DNA from: Synaphobranchus kaupii
Taxonomy: Eukaryota > Chordata > Actinopteri > Anguilliformes > Synaphobranchidae
NCBI GenBank assembly: GCA_029718625.1
Contig: CM056380.1
Coordinates: forward strand, 12,904,973-12,968,972
Direction of reading: 5' to 3'
DNA: 64,000 nucleotides
Positions 37,881-52,482 of the stretch are shown here, one piece after another. A program made the position numbers and the translations under genes. A model generated the notes under the pieces. It was not told the DNA's origin, made no database searches, and was given only the letters and a program-made list of their open reading frames with translations. Positions within the stretch are counted from its first letter, which is position 1; every line of letters starts with the position of its first letter.

Positions 37881-38456
37881 TCAAAGGCTATATGTCTATG
37901 TGATACTGTTTAAGAACACTTTGATTAGTAAAAATGTTTCCTTGTCCTAATTCCAGCCGTACATGTATTACAGACTCTGGCTCTGGCTGCAGATAGCTAT
38001 ATTGATTGCTGTGTCTGCAGTCTTAGGGTTATATTTTATATTTTGCACCAGGAAGCCTTTATCGCATTGCCTTTAACTCTGCTAATGTGCTTCACAGTGA
38101 GCGGTTGTACTCCCGTGCCCCAGCTTTGGGTGTTAATGTAATGAATGGGACTGCCTCTAGGTGTACATTAAAGAGGAAATGCTTTGCTGGCGATAGCATT
38201 AGCATAATATCAATCGCCGTGGTTATAGAATTGGAAATGTGTAAATGTAAGCGAAGTCTGTGACTGTTGTCAGCCAAGTGCGGATTCATTTGATGGGAAG
38301 TGTGAAGGCTTGGGGTGGCTTGAGCCCAGAACCACATCATTCTCACCTCACAGAACATTCTGGTATAGCCAAACACTCCCGCCAGCCACCCAAGCCTTGG
38401 CTAACTTCAAAAGGTCAGAGAACACCACCTTCATCTTTACTGAAATATGCGGCTTC

Positions 38457-38458
<2 letters not shown>
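37881..38458. other. Unassigned intronic sequence
   Basis: No coding pattern or repeat family is recognised. Confidence 0.45.

Positions 38459-38536
<78 letters not shown>
38459..38536. repeat. (GT)n microsatellite with a broken continuation to 38665
   Basis: About 38 uninterrupted GT units are followed by interrupted GT and TTTCT text, with a second pure run near 38595-38620. Confidence 0.97.
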
Positions 38537-38537
<1 letters not shown>

Positions 38538-38793
38538 ATGGGTGTGCATGTGTTTCTTTTTCTTCTCTGTGTGTCTTTGTCTGTTTGTGGGTATGTGTGT
38601 GTGTGTGTGTGTGTGTGTGCGCGTGTGTCTTTGTGTGTTTGTGTGTGCCTGCGGGGGTGTGTGTTTTCTCAAATTTATTTTATTTTTCCATTTTTAAAGC
38701 ATGTTTGTTGTCTCCTTTTGCATTTCTTATTTTTGCTTCTTTGGTTTTCTAAATTAATTTGAAAAGTCATTGAATGGCTAAATGCCCAGATAA

Positions 38794-38795
<2 letters not shown>

Positions 38796-38871
<76 letters not shown>

Positions 38872-39597
38872 AGCGAGAGAAAGAGAGAGAGAGAGAGATA
38901 GAGCGAGAGAGAGATAGACAGAGCGATAGAGATAGACAGAGCGATAGAGATAGACAGAGCGATAGAGATAGATAGAGCGATAGAGAGATAGATAGAGCGA
39001 TAGAGTGATAGATAGAGTGATAGAGAGATAGATAGAGTGATAGAGAGATGGATAGAGCGAGATAGATAGAGCGATAGAGATAGATAGAGTGATAGAGAGA
39101 TAGATAGATAGATAGAGTGATAGAGATATATAGACTGATAGAGAGATAGAGGGATAGAGAGATAGAGTGATAGAGAGATATATAGACTGATAGAGAGATA
39201 GAGGGATAGAGAGATAGAGTGATAGAGAGATAGAGTGATAGAGAGATAGAGATAGAGAGATAGACTGATAGAGAGATAGATAGAGCGATAGAGAGAGAGA
39301 TAGAGCGATAGAGTGATAGAGATAGAGCGATAGAGAGAGAGCGATAGAGAGATAGACTGATAGAGAGATAGATAGAGTGATAGAGAGAGAGATAGAGCGA
39401 TAGAGTGATAGAGATAGAGCGATAGAGAGAGAGCGATAGAGATAGACTGATAGAGAGATAGAGCGATAGAGAGAGAGATAGAGCGATAGAGATAGACTGA
39501 TAGATAGATAGAGTGATAGAGAGAGAGCGATAGATAGATCGATAGAGAGATAGATAGAGAGATAGAGAGATATATAGAGCGATATATAGAGTGATAT

Positions 39598-39632
<35 letters not shown>

Positions 39633-39967
39633 TATAGATAGATAGATAGATAGATAGAGCGATAGATAGACTGATAGAGATAGAGTGATAGAGAGAGAGC
39701 GATAGAGATAGACTGATAGAGAGATAGAGCGATAGAGAGAGAGATAGAGCGATAGAGATAGACTGATAGATAGATAGAGTGATAGAGAGAGAGCGATAGA
39801 TAGATCGATAGAGAGATAGATAGAGAGATAGAGAGATATATAGAGCGATATATAGAGTGATATATAGATAGATAGATAGATAGATAGATATATAGATAGA
39901 TAGATAGATAGAGCGATAGATAGACTGATAGAGATAGAGCGATAGAGAGATAGATAGAGAGATAGAG

Positions 39968-40004
<37 letters not shown>
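38796..40004. repeat. GATA/GAGA microsatellite block of 1.2 kb
   Basis: It opens as (GA)n, passes through mixed GAGA, GATAGA and GAGCGATA, and ends as nearly pure (GATA)n. A 266-bp higher-order repeat is visible: TAGATAGATC ends at 39540 and 39806, and GAGCGATATATAG starts at 39577 and 39843. Minus frames read Ser-Leu-Tyr-Ile repeats for over 400 codons and carry no biological signal. Confidence 0.96.
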
Positions 40005-41488
<1,484 letters not shown>

Positions 41489-41589
41489 TTAGGACGGGCA
41501 GGGTCACAGATCAACATCATAACATCATTATGGGTTAATCGAGCTGAGATGGAGAACCCCTCACTTTAGAATCAGAAACCAAATTAGAC

Positions 41590-41860
41590 CCATGAAACCT
41601 TCAACTGGTCAGTTTCATTATTAACTTTTAAACTGAAAGAGAGAAGGTTTGAACCAATCTGCCCAGGGATAAGTGCATGTTCTTTGAAATACAGTAGACC
41701 AACATAGCTACAGAACTGTATAGCAGTCAGATGTAAAAAACAGAGTACTGGAAATCCCTGATAGTGGAGAGAGCTGAAGTTTGGCTTGGTGGTGCTCATT
41801 TGAATTTCCTGTCTTTTGCAGATTTTGACCAAGCCAAACTTCACACTTAAAATGTAGTTT
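41590..41860. repeat. Diverged repeat copy A (partner at 52850-53075)
   Basis: It shares, in the same order and orientation, ATCTGCCCAG, TTTGAAATACAGTAGAC, TGGAGAG and TTTCCTGTCTT...CAAAC...CACTTAAAA with the second copy in the same intron. Overall identity looks like 60-65 percent by eye. Confidence 0.6.
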
Positions 41861-43805
41861 TTTGTTATTCATTCTCAGGGTTTTTTCTCCGGAAGGTGTC
41901 CATTTCTTTAAAAAATGTAATCATCATAATTATTGTTACACATCCACTTGAACGTTGAATAAACATAACTGAAGAATATATGTATAGCTGCATACCGCTA
42001 GAAAGTTCAGTCAATGTGCCTTGAGAGCACCTTAATAGACCAGAATAAGACCAAATAACATAACATTACAAATTCCATAACACACTGGAAATAAAACGGA
42101 TTGAATCATGACAAACAACAACATTACTGTAGTTAAATTAAAATTTGATTTTGTGGATTTTTCAAAATTTTATAACTAATCTGTCAAAACTTCTACCTAG
42201 CTTTAGCTAACCCTATTAGCTTTGGCCCATTAGAGGCCATTTTCATACACTTTCTGCTCGTCTCATTAAAACTATTCACTGCACATCCGTGGTTTAAAGC
42301 TCAAATTGAAGAAGAGGCTGTACCATTCAGAAATTTGCAACTGAATAAATATGCCCATATGCAGAAGGCCTGTAAAAATCTTTTATGATCATACTTGCAA
42401 AGTTTTATTAAAAAAAGTGTGTATATGTTGATAACCTAGTATTATATTATATATTGGTATTTAGCCCTATTCGGACGGGATACGCTTTCAGGACAATGTC
42501 TGTAAAGTAATCGTTATCACAGGACCTCTGTAATGTTAATGACCGATTTGGAATAGGGCGGGATAAAGTAGCTCCGTAATCAGTGTCTAGAAATGCAGTG
42601 TCTACTCCATCACACACAAAAAATTTCCATGTATCATAATGTCACACATAGCTATGCTTTATCAGCATATGGGCAGATTTAACGTTAGCAACCTAAGGTT
42701 AAAACTGAGCTAACATTAACATTATACTGACTAAATATGTTATCTTAAAACTATCACTCTTCAATTGTGCAGTGTTCTAACGTTACATTCTGGCTATTTT
42801 AAAGACGAACTAACATAACGTTTACATTGTCCTAATGTTACATTGCTTGGCACTGTTATGGTTCCGTGCGGGGCTACAAGCTAATGTTAGCTACTAGTTG
42901 ATAGCTCACACCGTGTGGCGCTTGTAGCTTCATTAACGTTACAGATAATATTGTCGACATGTCTGAAAGCAGTAACATTAGTAGGCCTAGCTAAGTTAAC
43001 ATAAATTTGTTTTTATCTCGCTAGTGAAGTTAGACGGTAATGTTAGCTGAATTCTTTCTAGCTTTGTCACTTTACATTACAGTTGCTGCTGTTCGGTCAG
43101 TTGTGTGGAACTGCTGTGATCACTGACCTGGCAAAATATATTTTAAGCAAAATAACGTTATCCACCTTGCTCTCTTGAGTTGATTTTTTTACTTCCTGTG
43201 ATTCAGAAAAATGTTAAACTTAAAATTCAAAACTCGTTTAACAATAGGTAACATTAGCCTACGGCTGGTTTCTATGCAGTGGAAGATGAGAGGACTTCAG
43301 ACTCTCAGAAACAGCGAGTAAATCTCGCATTGCACGAGAATGTTGTAACGGTTGTTCAAACTTTCAATTAGCATTCGGTTGCGAGCAAATTTATGTCCCA
43401 ATGTTAAGTCAATGGACAATTCATTTCCGGTATCGTAGAATTACAAATGTTTATTTAAAAACTGTACAATAAACAGAAATGTCACCCGCAAAAGCATTAG
43501 TCCATGTTACGCCCGACATATCGCTATGTCTGCAGTGCTTTAGCGATTAGAGTTGTAGAATTTGAGCCAGGTCATGGGGAAAAAAAGTGTCTTAATCTAA
43601 GTGTTTTTTTTTTAATGTACTTAATTGTATGAAAACGGCTTAACAAATCTTTCCTATATTTGTTTTATGTTGAGATATTGATGGGTTTGGGGTGTGTCTC
43701 TTTCTCTGTGGGCAAAGCCAAGGGATGTTATGACTTTGAAATGTTTTCACAACAAATGTGACCGTTGAGAAAGTTGCGTAGCCTATTCTGTGTGTATTAC
43801 TGTTG

Positions 43806-43809
<4 letters not shown>
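41861..43809. other. Unassigned intron 6 sequence
   Basis: AT-rich DNA. The region 42660-43080 is enriched in GTTAGC, ACGTTA and AACATTA words, typical of fish low-complexity DNA. GCCCTATTC at 42468 recurs inverted at 42550. No exon is seen. Confidence 0.45.

Positions 43810-43868
<59 letters not shown>
43810..43868. repeat. (ATT)n microsatellite
   Basis: About 19 uninterrupted ATT units. Confidence 0.97.
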
Positions 43869-43870
<2 letters not shown>

Positions 43871-44222
43871 AAAGTGGCTCTGTCTGTACAGTGTGTCTTG
43901 GACAGAGGTTTAACTTAGACAGGATAACTCGTTACTTTTATCCACATTTAGCCCATGTAATGAGAGAGGGCTGAATATGGACGTCACAGCTGGTTGTGGG
44001 AGGTCATCAGGTAGCCACCCACACTGCAGCCGTAGCCCCAGGAACAGGCTGTGATTCGAATGCGTTTTAGCGCCTGTGTTGTGCTTGCATTCTTGTCGGT
44101 ACAGTACAGTGCAGTACATTCAGCTCATTAATGATGCCACTGGACTCTGTGTGATATGTCTGGGAGGTACAGGACCGGATTGAGTGAAATACATGGTGAA
44201 CGATGGTGGGCTCTCTCTCTCT

Positions 44223-44300
44223 CAATTCAATTCAATTCGCTTTATTGACATGACAAGACATTACATCTGTATTGCCAAGCATACTGCATTAAAACAGTCC
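44223..44300 (-). mobile_element. Possible 3' end of a non-LTR retroelement
   Basis: TTCAATTCAATTCAATTCGC followed by TTTATTGACATGACAAGACA and GTATTGCCAAGCAT resembles a common fish LINE 3' end in inverse orientation, with (AATTG)n as the tail. The extent upstream is unclear. Confidence 0.4.
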
Positions 44301-44732
44301 AAGACATACATCTAACACTGAACAATATAAAACAGCAAAGACTAGAAACAAATGAACAGTAACCATACATGAAAACAAGAACTTTGGATTTAGAAATAAC
44401 AGTAATGGAAGATATTATAAAATACAATTAAAGAAATAAATGAATAATAATAATAATTAATAGCAATGATAATAATGATTATGAGAATGACACATGATCT
44501 TATAATAATACATAATAAAGTTAATATTATAAAATTAAAATTACACAACAAAATAAAATAAATGAATTAATAAATAAATGTGAAAATGGTTTGTACATAG
44601 TTATATTGATTCCTGTCACTCACTGTCCCTAAGACGATGACAGTCAGCCAGGTCACAGCACGTCCTCTCCTCTCTTAAGAGGATGGGGAGTTTTTGAATG
44701 TCTGTTAAATTTTTGAATTTTTTTAATCTCCT
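44301..44732. other. AT-rich unassigned sequence
   Basis: AAATAA- and AATAAT-rich text at 44430-44580. No gene is recognised. Confidence 0.45.
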
Positions 44733-46798
44733 GGTTAACCCAGCGCGGTTCTGTTGTGTCAGAGCACAGGTTAACCCAGCGCGGTTCTGTTGTGTCAGAG
44801 CGCAGGTTAACCCAGTGCGGTTCTGTTGTGTCAGAGCGCAGGTTAACCCAGTGCGGTTCTGTTGTGCCAGAGCGCAGGTTAACCCAGCACGGTTCTGTTG
44901 TGTCAGAGAGCAGGTTAACCCAGTGTGGTTCCGTTGTGCCAGAGTGCAGGTTAACCCAGCGCGGTTCTGTTATGTCAGAACGTAGGTTAACCCAGTGCGG
45001 GTCTGTTGTGTCAGAGCGCAGGTTAACCCAGTGTGGTTATGTTGTGCCAGAGTGCAGGTTAACCCAGCGAGGTTCTGTTGTGTCAGAGCGCAGGTTAACC
45101 CAGCGCGGTTCTGTTGTGTCAGAGCGCAGCTTAACCCAGCACGGTTCTGTTATGTCAGAACGTAGGTTTCACTTTCAATTAGCCAGAGCACAGGGTAACC
45201 CAGCGTGGTTCTTTTGTGCCAGAGCACAGGTTAACCCAGCACGGTTCTGTTGTGCCAGAGCGCAGGTTAACCCAGCGTGGTTCTGTTGTGCCAGAGCGCA
45301 GGTTAACCCAGCGCGGTTCTGTTGTGCCAGAGCGCAGGTTAACCCAGCACGGTTCTGTTGTGCCAGAGCGCAGGTTAACCCAGCGTGGTTCTGTTGTGCC
45401 AGAGCATAGGTTAACCCAGCGCGGTTCTGTTGTGCCAGAGCGCAGGTTAACCCAGCGCGGTTCTGTTGTGCCAGAGCGCAGGTTAACCCAGCACGGTTCT
45501 GTTATGTCAGAACGTAGGTTAACCCAGCGCGGTTCTGTTGTGTCAGAGTGCAGGTTAACCCAGCGCGGTTCTGTTGTGTCAGAGCGCAGGTTAACCCAGT
45601 GCGGTTCTGTTGTGTCAGAGCGCAGGTTAACCCAGCACGGTTCTGTTGTGCCAGAGCGCAGGTTAACCCAGCGTGGTTCTGTTGTGCCAGAGCGCAGGTT
45701 AACCCAGCACGGTTCTGTTATGTCAGAACGTAGGTTAACCCAGCGCGGTTCTGTTGTGTCCGAGTGCAGGTTAACCCAGCGTGGTTCTGTTGTGCCAGAG
45801 CGCAGGTTAACCCAGCGCGGTTCTGTTGTGTGAGAGCGCAGGTTAACCCAGTGCGGTTCTGTTGTGTCAGAGCGCAGGTTAACCCAGTGCGGTTCTGTTG
45901 TGCCAGAGCGCAGGTTAACCCCGCGCGGTTCTGTTGTGCCAGAGCGCAGGTTAACCCAGGGCGGTTCTGTTGTGTCAGAGAGCAGGTTAACCCAACGCGG
46001 TTCTGTTATGTCAGAACGTAGGTTAACCCAGCGCGGTTCTGTTCTGCCAGAGCGCAGGTTAACCCAGCACGGTTCTGTTGTGCCAGAGCGCAGGTTAACC
46101 CAGTGCGGTTCTGTTGTGTCAGAGCGCAGGTTAACCCAGCGCGGTTCTGTTGTGCCAGAGCGCAGGTTAACCCAGCGTGGTTCTGTTGTGCCAGAGCGCA
46201 GGTTAACCCAGCACGGTTCTGTTATGTCAGAACGTAGGTTAACCCAGGGCGGTTCTGTTGTGTCAGAGCGCAGGTTAACCCAGTGCGGTTCTGTTATGTC
46301 AGAACGTAGGTTACCCCAGCGCGGTTCTGTTGTGTCAGAGCGCAGGTTAACCCAGTGTGGTTCTGTTGTGTCAGAGCGCAGGTTAACCCAGCGCGGTTCT
46401 GTTGTGTCAGAGCGCAGGTTAACCCAGCGCGGTTCTGTTATGTCAGAACGTAGGTTAACCCAGTGCGGGTCTGTTGTGTCAGAGCGCAGGTTAACCCAGT
46501 GTGGTTATGTTGTGCCAGAGCGCAGGTTAACCCAGCACGGTTCTGTTATGTCAGAACGTAGGTTAACCCAGGGCGGTTCTGTTGTGTCAGAGAGCAGGTT
46601 AACCCAGCGCGGTTCTGTTATGTCAGAACGTAGGTTATCCCAGCGCGGTTCTGTTGTGTCAGAGCGCAGGTTAACCCAGTGCGGTTCTGTTGTGCCAGAG
46701 CGCAGGTTAACCCAGCGCGGTTCTGTTGTGCCAGAGCGCAGCTTAACCCAGCGCGGTTCTGTTATGTCAGAGAGCAGGTTAACCCAGCGCGGCTCCGC
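44733..46798. repeat. 36-bp minisatellite, about 57 copies
   Basis: Units run GGTTAACCCAGCGCGGTTCT then GTTGTGCCAGAGCGCA. Nearly every unit carries the 8-bp palindrome GGTTAACC. Variants alternate GTGCCAGAGCGCA with ATGTCAGAACGTA. A short interruption (TTTCACTTTCAATTAGCC) lies at 45167-45184. The unit is a multiple of three, so frames reading 12-residue repeats (ERRLTQRGSVVP) stay open. I see no support for translation. Confidence 0.96.
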
Positions 46799-49172
46799 CA
46801 CCTACCTCCACCGGTCAGGTAACTCATCACCCTGCCAATGAGAGAGCAGAGCAGGCAGGGCGGGGCCAACAGACAGCTCACCCAAAAAAATGAGGGAAAA
46901 AAACCCAGAAATCATCAATATTCCTCTCCTCTCCTGTGGAGACGTAAGCCTCAGGTCCCTGGACGTATGGAGCAGGACGCAGGGGGCGCCCTCACTTTAA
47001 TACTTCTCTCTCTCACTCTCTCTCTCTCACTCTCTCTCTCTCACTGTCACTCTCTCGCTCTCGCATTCTGCTCGCACCGCCACCCCGCGCGGCCTAATCT
47101 GCTACCGCCGTTTCGCCGGGAGTTCACTTTCCGCCGCGTCTCCCCCCCGTAACCAACCGCTAATCGCTAAGCGCTAATGACGATTTCCCGCTCCGTTCCG
47201 CCCGGGGATCTGTGAGTAAGAGGCGGCGCGCGGAACAGCTGCCGCCCGCCCGGTGATTATTCCACCCGTCAGCGCCGTCTCGGTCGCTAATGAACTCCTG
47301 AAAATGAGCAGGTTGTAATCTGGGCTTCTGCACCACGAACTAACCTATTTTCCCCCTCGGTACGTCCTTTCTTTATTTCATTCTTTCTTTCTTTCACACA
47401 ATGGGCAAAAGGTGGGGGTGCCCCACACAATGGGGTGTGTGAGGGTAGGGGCGGGGCATGGCAGCAGAGTCAGAGCGCTTGGGGACAGAGGACAGTAACG
47501 CGGTAACACACTGATAGCGCGCGAACAAAGGCTCAATGTTCCACAGCAGGCTTCACACCTGTGTCCTTCTGCTCCCCGAAAACAATCCTCCCTCCGAATA
47601 AGGCCTGTTCTACACTAAGAGAGAGAGGGGGGGGGCTAAGGGATAGAGGGAAGGTGGGAGAGGAAGAGAGGAAAACAGAGAAGGAGAGGGATAAGAAGGC
47701 ATAAAGACAAAGAAAGAGAGAGAGGGGTGAAAGGTGTTTCCTCAGCAACAATGGCGCAGCCCCATTAATTTATCACGGCTAGCCGTCCCATTAACGGGGG
47801 GCTATCTTAGCCGTCCCATTAACGGGGGCATTTCCACGGTGGACTGGCAATTTCAGCCTCTATCACCTGCGCTCCACAGGGGGTCTTTTAAAATCTGCAC
47901 ATCTGTGTAATCTGAGCTTCAGCAATCAGGCGCTATCAGATCAAACCCTACACAAAGGCCACAGGGCCCAATGGGAACGTCTGACCGTGAGACAACAATC
48001 AGAATCACCATTTATTTATTTATCCACTAATTTTATTTCGCGTTACACTTGTAACCACGGTAACCCCCGGCCGTCTCTTCCCGCCTCATTACATCATAAA
48101 TCTATTTCTCAGCTCCCCGAATAGATTAGCCCGCCGCTTTCCCCGCGAACGGCGCCGGCGACGGCTTCGCCTGGGAACTGGTCTTCGGAGGTGCTGCGAA
48201 ATGAGAGATTTATCTCCTCGCGTTTCACACGGTGAACCGTGTTCTCAACCTGCCCAATGTATGGTAAACGAACGCCCGTACGCCACAGCTTAATTACGCC
48301 ATAGGAAAGCCCACTATCACACTGGGGGTGAATTAGAAATGAGAAAACCCGCTACCTCCAAACCTGTGCCGTTGTGTTCGTATTACGCTCGATCCTGTCT
48401 TTTATTGGGCTGTTCTGGTCAGTCTTGTCCATACAAAGCACTCATACACTTACAATGCCCTCATGTATAGACAGAACTGCAAATCTCCCATTCTGAGACT
48501 AATAGCCACAACCGTTTACACCGATAAGAACTATTACTTAACGGTTTGAGAATATTTGTATCCTTCATCTCGTCACCACATCCTCTGCAGTGATAGAAGT
48601 GCCTCGATACTGCCGCCAATCCATCGCATGTCGACAAGAACTCTTAACCCTTTAAGCTGCAAGCTCACAAATGTGTGATTAGAATCTTCTGAACTGATCA
48701 TTCCGATGCTGACATCACAATCACCGCTGGTAATGGAAAGTAATGGAGTTCTAGAACACTGACTTAGAATTTGGAAAAAAAAACATTCCAAAAAAAACTA
48801 CACTTCAAAGGGTTGATAAAAAAGCCTGCTGAACCAAGGAAGAACGTGAGCTCACGCGGCAGAGGGAAAACGCCACACGCGCCTCCACTTCAAACCCGCA
48901 GCTCAAAAGGAGCCTTCCCACAGAAGCTTCCAGGGTACAAGGTAAAATCCCGGAGGGGGGACGTCTCTCCAGGGAACCCACTGGCAATCCTGCGAGCTGA
49001 GAGCAGGCGCATGTTGGACACCCCCCCCCCCCCTCGCTCACATTAGATGGCGTTGGGAGTAGAGTGCACGTATGCTTAGAACTGCGGGCCAGCGGGAAAC
49101 AGAACAGAGGCATCTTTATACCAAGCGCTGTATCTACACACGCGCACACAGATACTGTATATGTATATACAT
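46799..49172. other. Unassigned intron 6 sequence
   Basis: It contains a CT-rich patch at 47004-47060, a CTTT run near 47370-47395, a GA-rich patch at 47620-47730, a short tandem copy of TAGCCGTCCCATTAACGGGG at 47780-47826 and a C run near 49021. GC-rich parts at 47070-47290 and 48110-48180 show no exon. Confidence 0.45.
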
Positions 49173-49173
49173 A

Positions 49174-49240
<67 letters not shown>
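49173..49240. repeat. (TA)n microsatellite
   Basis: About 34 uninterrupted TA units. Confidence 0.97.
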
Positions 49241-49245
<5 letters not shown>

Positions 49246-49260
49246 AAGGGATATATCTCT

Positions 49261-49298
49261 TTTATTTAACCAACTGAGAATTTAGTTGGTTAAATAAA
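49261..49298. repeat. Perfect 15-bp inverted repeat (hairpin)
   Basis: TTTATTTAACCAACT and AGTTGGTTAAATAAA are separated by an 8-bp loop (GAGAATTT). It lies 20 bp after the TA run, so the whole patch can extrude as a cruciform. Confidence 0.9.
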
Positions 49299-49946
49299 GG
49301 AATGAATACATGGCATGATCTCATCTTTACGTATTCTTATGTCTATATATATTTTGGATGGCAGGTATATGCAGGCAGGTATAAGCTTGGTGGGGCATGC
49401 CCATACATACATATACCGCACCAAGCGTTTGCCGCTTACATACACACACACACATATAACACTATAAACATGCGCACTTGGCCTACACACAGCAGCGCTA
49501 TATTTATTTAAATACGTAAGCTGTTTTTGCAGTGCTGGTGATTGGTCGGAGCAGCTGGAGGGCGAGGAGCAGATAGACATAAATAAATATATAAATAAAG
49601 AGGCGCACACACAGATAAATAAAGCGGCACGCAGCGTTTGAAGTGCTAACTCCGCTGCTTATCGCGCCGTGAGTATTACGGTGCTATAATCCATCTCTGT
49701 ACGTCAGCTCTTCACAGCTCGCTCGCTCCCTCGTCTCCCCAAATCCTCTGGTAATGCCGCCCTTCCTCAGCCGTCTCCGCGGAGATATCTCAGGCCCCTC
49801 CTGCTTTGCCCTGACTCCGCCCCCTGCTGTTGCTCTGCCCCCCCCCCCGGAGAGCGGGGCTGGACGCGTGCACGCGCACACAAGCACACACACTCACATG
49901 CGTACACAGACATGCACAGGCACACACGCAAACACATGCACGCACG

Positions 49947-49982
<36 letters not shown>

Positions 49983-50220
49983 AAGGGGAGAACAGCTGGA
50001 TAGATTGTGCCCAATCAGAAATGTCAAAGCGCTTGAGGAATGTGCGCATCCTAGCCTATGCTAACAATCATCGCATATTCTTTCTCACACAAAATAAACT
50101 AAATGCAAATCCCAAAGTCTTAAGAAATGCCATATAAGGTGATTGTTGAGCGCCAGCAGCAATAAGCATTCTCATTAAAATGCACTTCACTCCCTTTGTA
50201 CTCTGCCAATGTAACTACAG
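49299..50220. other. Unassigned sequence with a CA-rich block
   Basis: A CA/CG-rich block lies at 49868-49982 and a C run at 49840. Nothing else is recognised. Confidence 0.45.
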
Positions 50221-50528
50221 TCAATGATGAACATTGCTTATAACTCAACTCCCTTTTCATTTTAATTTCATTCATTTGCACTTGTTTTTCTCACAGAATT
50301 AAAATGTTCAGTACATATTTAAAGTGATGATCAAGGACGAATGTATAAACACACACCCCCTCACATGCCACACACACATACGCGCACGCACGCACGCACG
50401 CACGCACACCCAAATTCAATTATGAATATTACTTATAACTTAATGTCTTATTAATTTTAATTCCATTAATTTGCACTTGTTTTTTCTCACAGAATTTCAA
50501 CTTTCAATACATATTTAAAGCAATGATC
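50221..50528. repeat. Diverged direct duplication, 112 and 113 bp
   Basis: 50221-50332 and 50416-50528 share TTTGCACTTGTTTTT, CTCACAGAATT, CATATTTAAAG and ATGATC at roughly 80 percent identity, offset about 195 bp. The gap contains a (CGCA)n run at 50384-50407. Confidence 0.85.
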
Positions 50529-52425
50529 GGCTGAAATAAGACATTGGACCTAATTCAATGAAAAACTTTGCTTCGTAAATTTGTTTGTCAGGAATGGTAG
50601 TCATGCCTGATTCATCAAACTTCCAAAGGAATAATTTGTCTGTGTAATTGAGGTTGTGCTGTAAACATCGAGTGCGTTTATTTATAAAAATGAACCAAAA
50701 AAATAATAATTTCTGAGCAAAAAATGTGAATAGCATAATTTTGCTAAAGATTACATTAATGGTGCAGACGAGGCAATGTTAGATTCATAGCATCATTACT
50801 GCACATTATGCTCTCTTTCCTAAATAACAATCTCCAGACCTCCCTTTTCAACTGGTAAAAATACATTTACAAAACAGACCATTACAATCTGCAGCCTACC
50901 CAGGGGGATTCAGCTACTGACTGCGATTCATACAAAAGCACTTTTTATTTTATTTTTTCAGTCATCGAAAAGGCAGCTGGGTGCCACAAAAACCTCAGCT
51001 TGGCAAAAAATATCTAAAAGCTGAGAACGTTCAGTGAAGTGCCTTCGTATGACACACGCCATTAGTCAGTGCATCCTGTCCAGAGTAAAAGACCAGCATT
51101 CTCTGTGTGAACCAATTAAGCTGCAGGGAGATACTACAATGAGCACACGGGATTCTGGGAAAGGTGTATCAAAGTGCAACTTCTGCAACTGATCCTTACC
51201 ATCCACAAAATAGCTCTCACTGTAAAAATGACTCGGGTCAAAATCAAAGTACATCAGTTTCCACAACTGGGAAAGTAATGGACGGCCATATTTAAAAAAA
51301 AATGGTTTGGAATGTCAGTTTTATAAAATGAAATTTTGGAGGAGAAGCTATTTATTTATTTACTTTATATAAATAAGACTACACTTGTATTTATTTATAT
51401 GTTAAAATGTTTTTTTTTTTTATCACACGAAAACGTTCTTGTCAAATCATTGTCGAGTCGAGCGTCTCCTCTTCAGGAGTAATCACTCGGTTGTGGCCGA
51501 CGCCTCGTCGAAAATATGCAAATGAGGCTGGCCACGAAAGATGATGAGACCTTCAACAGTGTGACAAATTATATATACAAGAATAAACTGATTTGTTTTT
51601 TTTCATGATTATTATTTTGTTTTGGACAGTCGGGCGGAACTTTGATTGGTAATTTGAATTCCAAAGGAATACAAACGTGGACGCGCGAACGATTGGGTCT
51701 TTGCGGACGTTTCGCGAAGCGGGGGCTGCTGGGCCGGCTGTGCGGACAGGCAGGAAGTTTTCAGATGGAGGCCAGAGCTGTGAGACGGGCGACGCCTCTT
51801 CAGCGCAGCAGCACTACGGCGCTTCCATTAAAGAGTGTAAAACCCTGTAAGGCTGCGCCTCTACACGCGCTCCACACATATTAATGACCGAATCCTACCT
51901 CTGTGCACTTATTCCCTCTCTTTCCTCCGGATGAAACGGACTTGTAGCGGCCGTCTGCATACCAAGGAGGGGGACGGTTTGGAGTGGCCCGGGCAACGAG
52001 CGAATCTGGCTGCCGGCGCGAAGCATCTTCATAAAGCACCTCACAGCAGCGGCACTGAGGATCAGGTTTCCCGCTCGCTGTAGAAACACTAAAGTATCCC
52101 ATCAAGCCCCGGACTGGCAGGATACGGCTACATCGACATTACAGAACCGTCCGGAATGAGAGAAGCCACACATTCGTTTTGGGCCAGTTTTTCTCTCTAA
52201 TATCCCCAGGGTAGCTCCAGCTGAAATTAATCATATTTTTCTTTTTCCGTTTTTCCTTTTTTTAAAGTTTTTCCTCTCACAAAGACAGAAGCGGGAATGA
52301 GTGGAGAGAGCGGAACGCGCAATGAGGTCGGGGGAGGGGGGGGGGGGTCACAGGAAAACCATAGGGGGATGCTTTTTAGTTACAACACGGGGTGCCAGTT
52401 GCTAATTGGGAAATGATGCACGGAT

Positions 52426-52427
<2 letters not shown>
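50529..52427. other. Unassigned intron 6 sequence
   Basis: It contains a poly-T run near 51411 and a G run at 52338-52347. No exon or repeat family is recognised. Confidence 0.45.

Positions 52428-52480
<53 letters not shown>
52428..52480. repeat. (GA)n microsatellite
   Basis: About 26 GA units, uninterrupted. Confidence 0.97.

Positions 52481-52482
<2 letters not shown>

Noticed and set aside
44756..46841. Plus-strand frames with 12-residue Arg/Thr/Gln repeats
   Set aside because: Translation of the 36-bp minisatellite; open in more than one frame.
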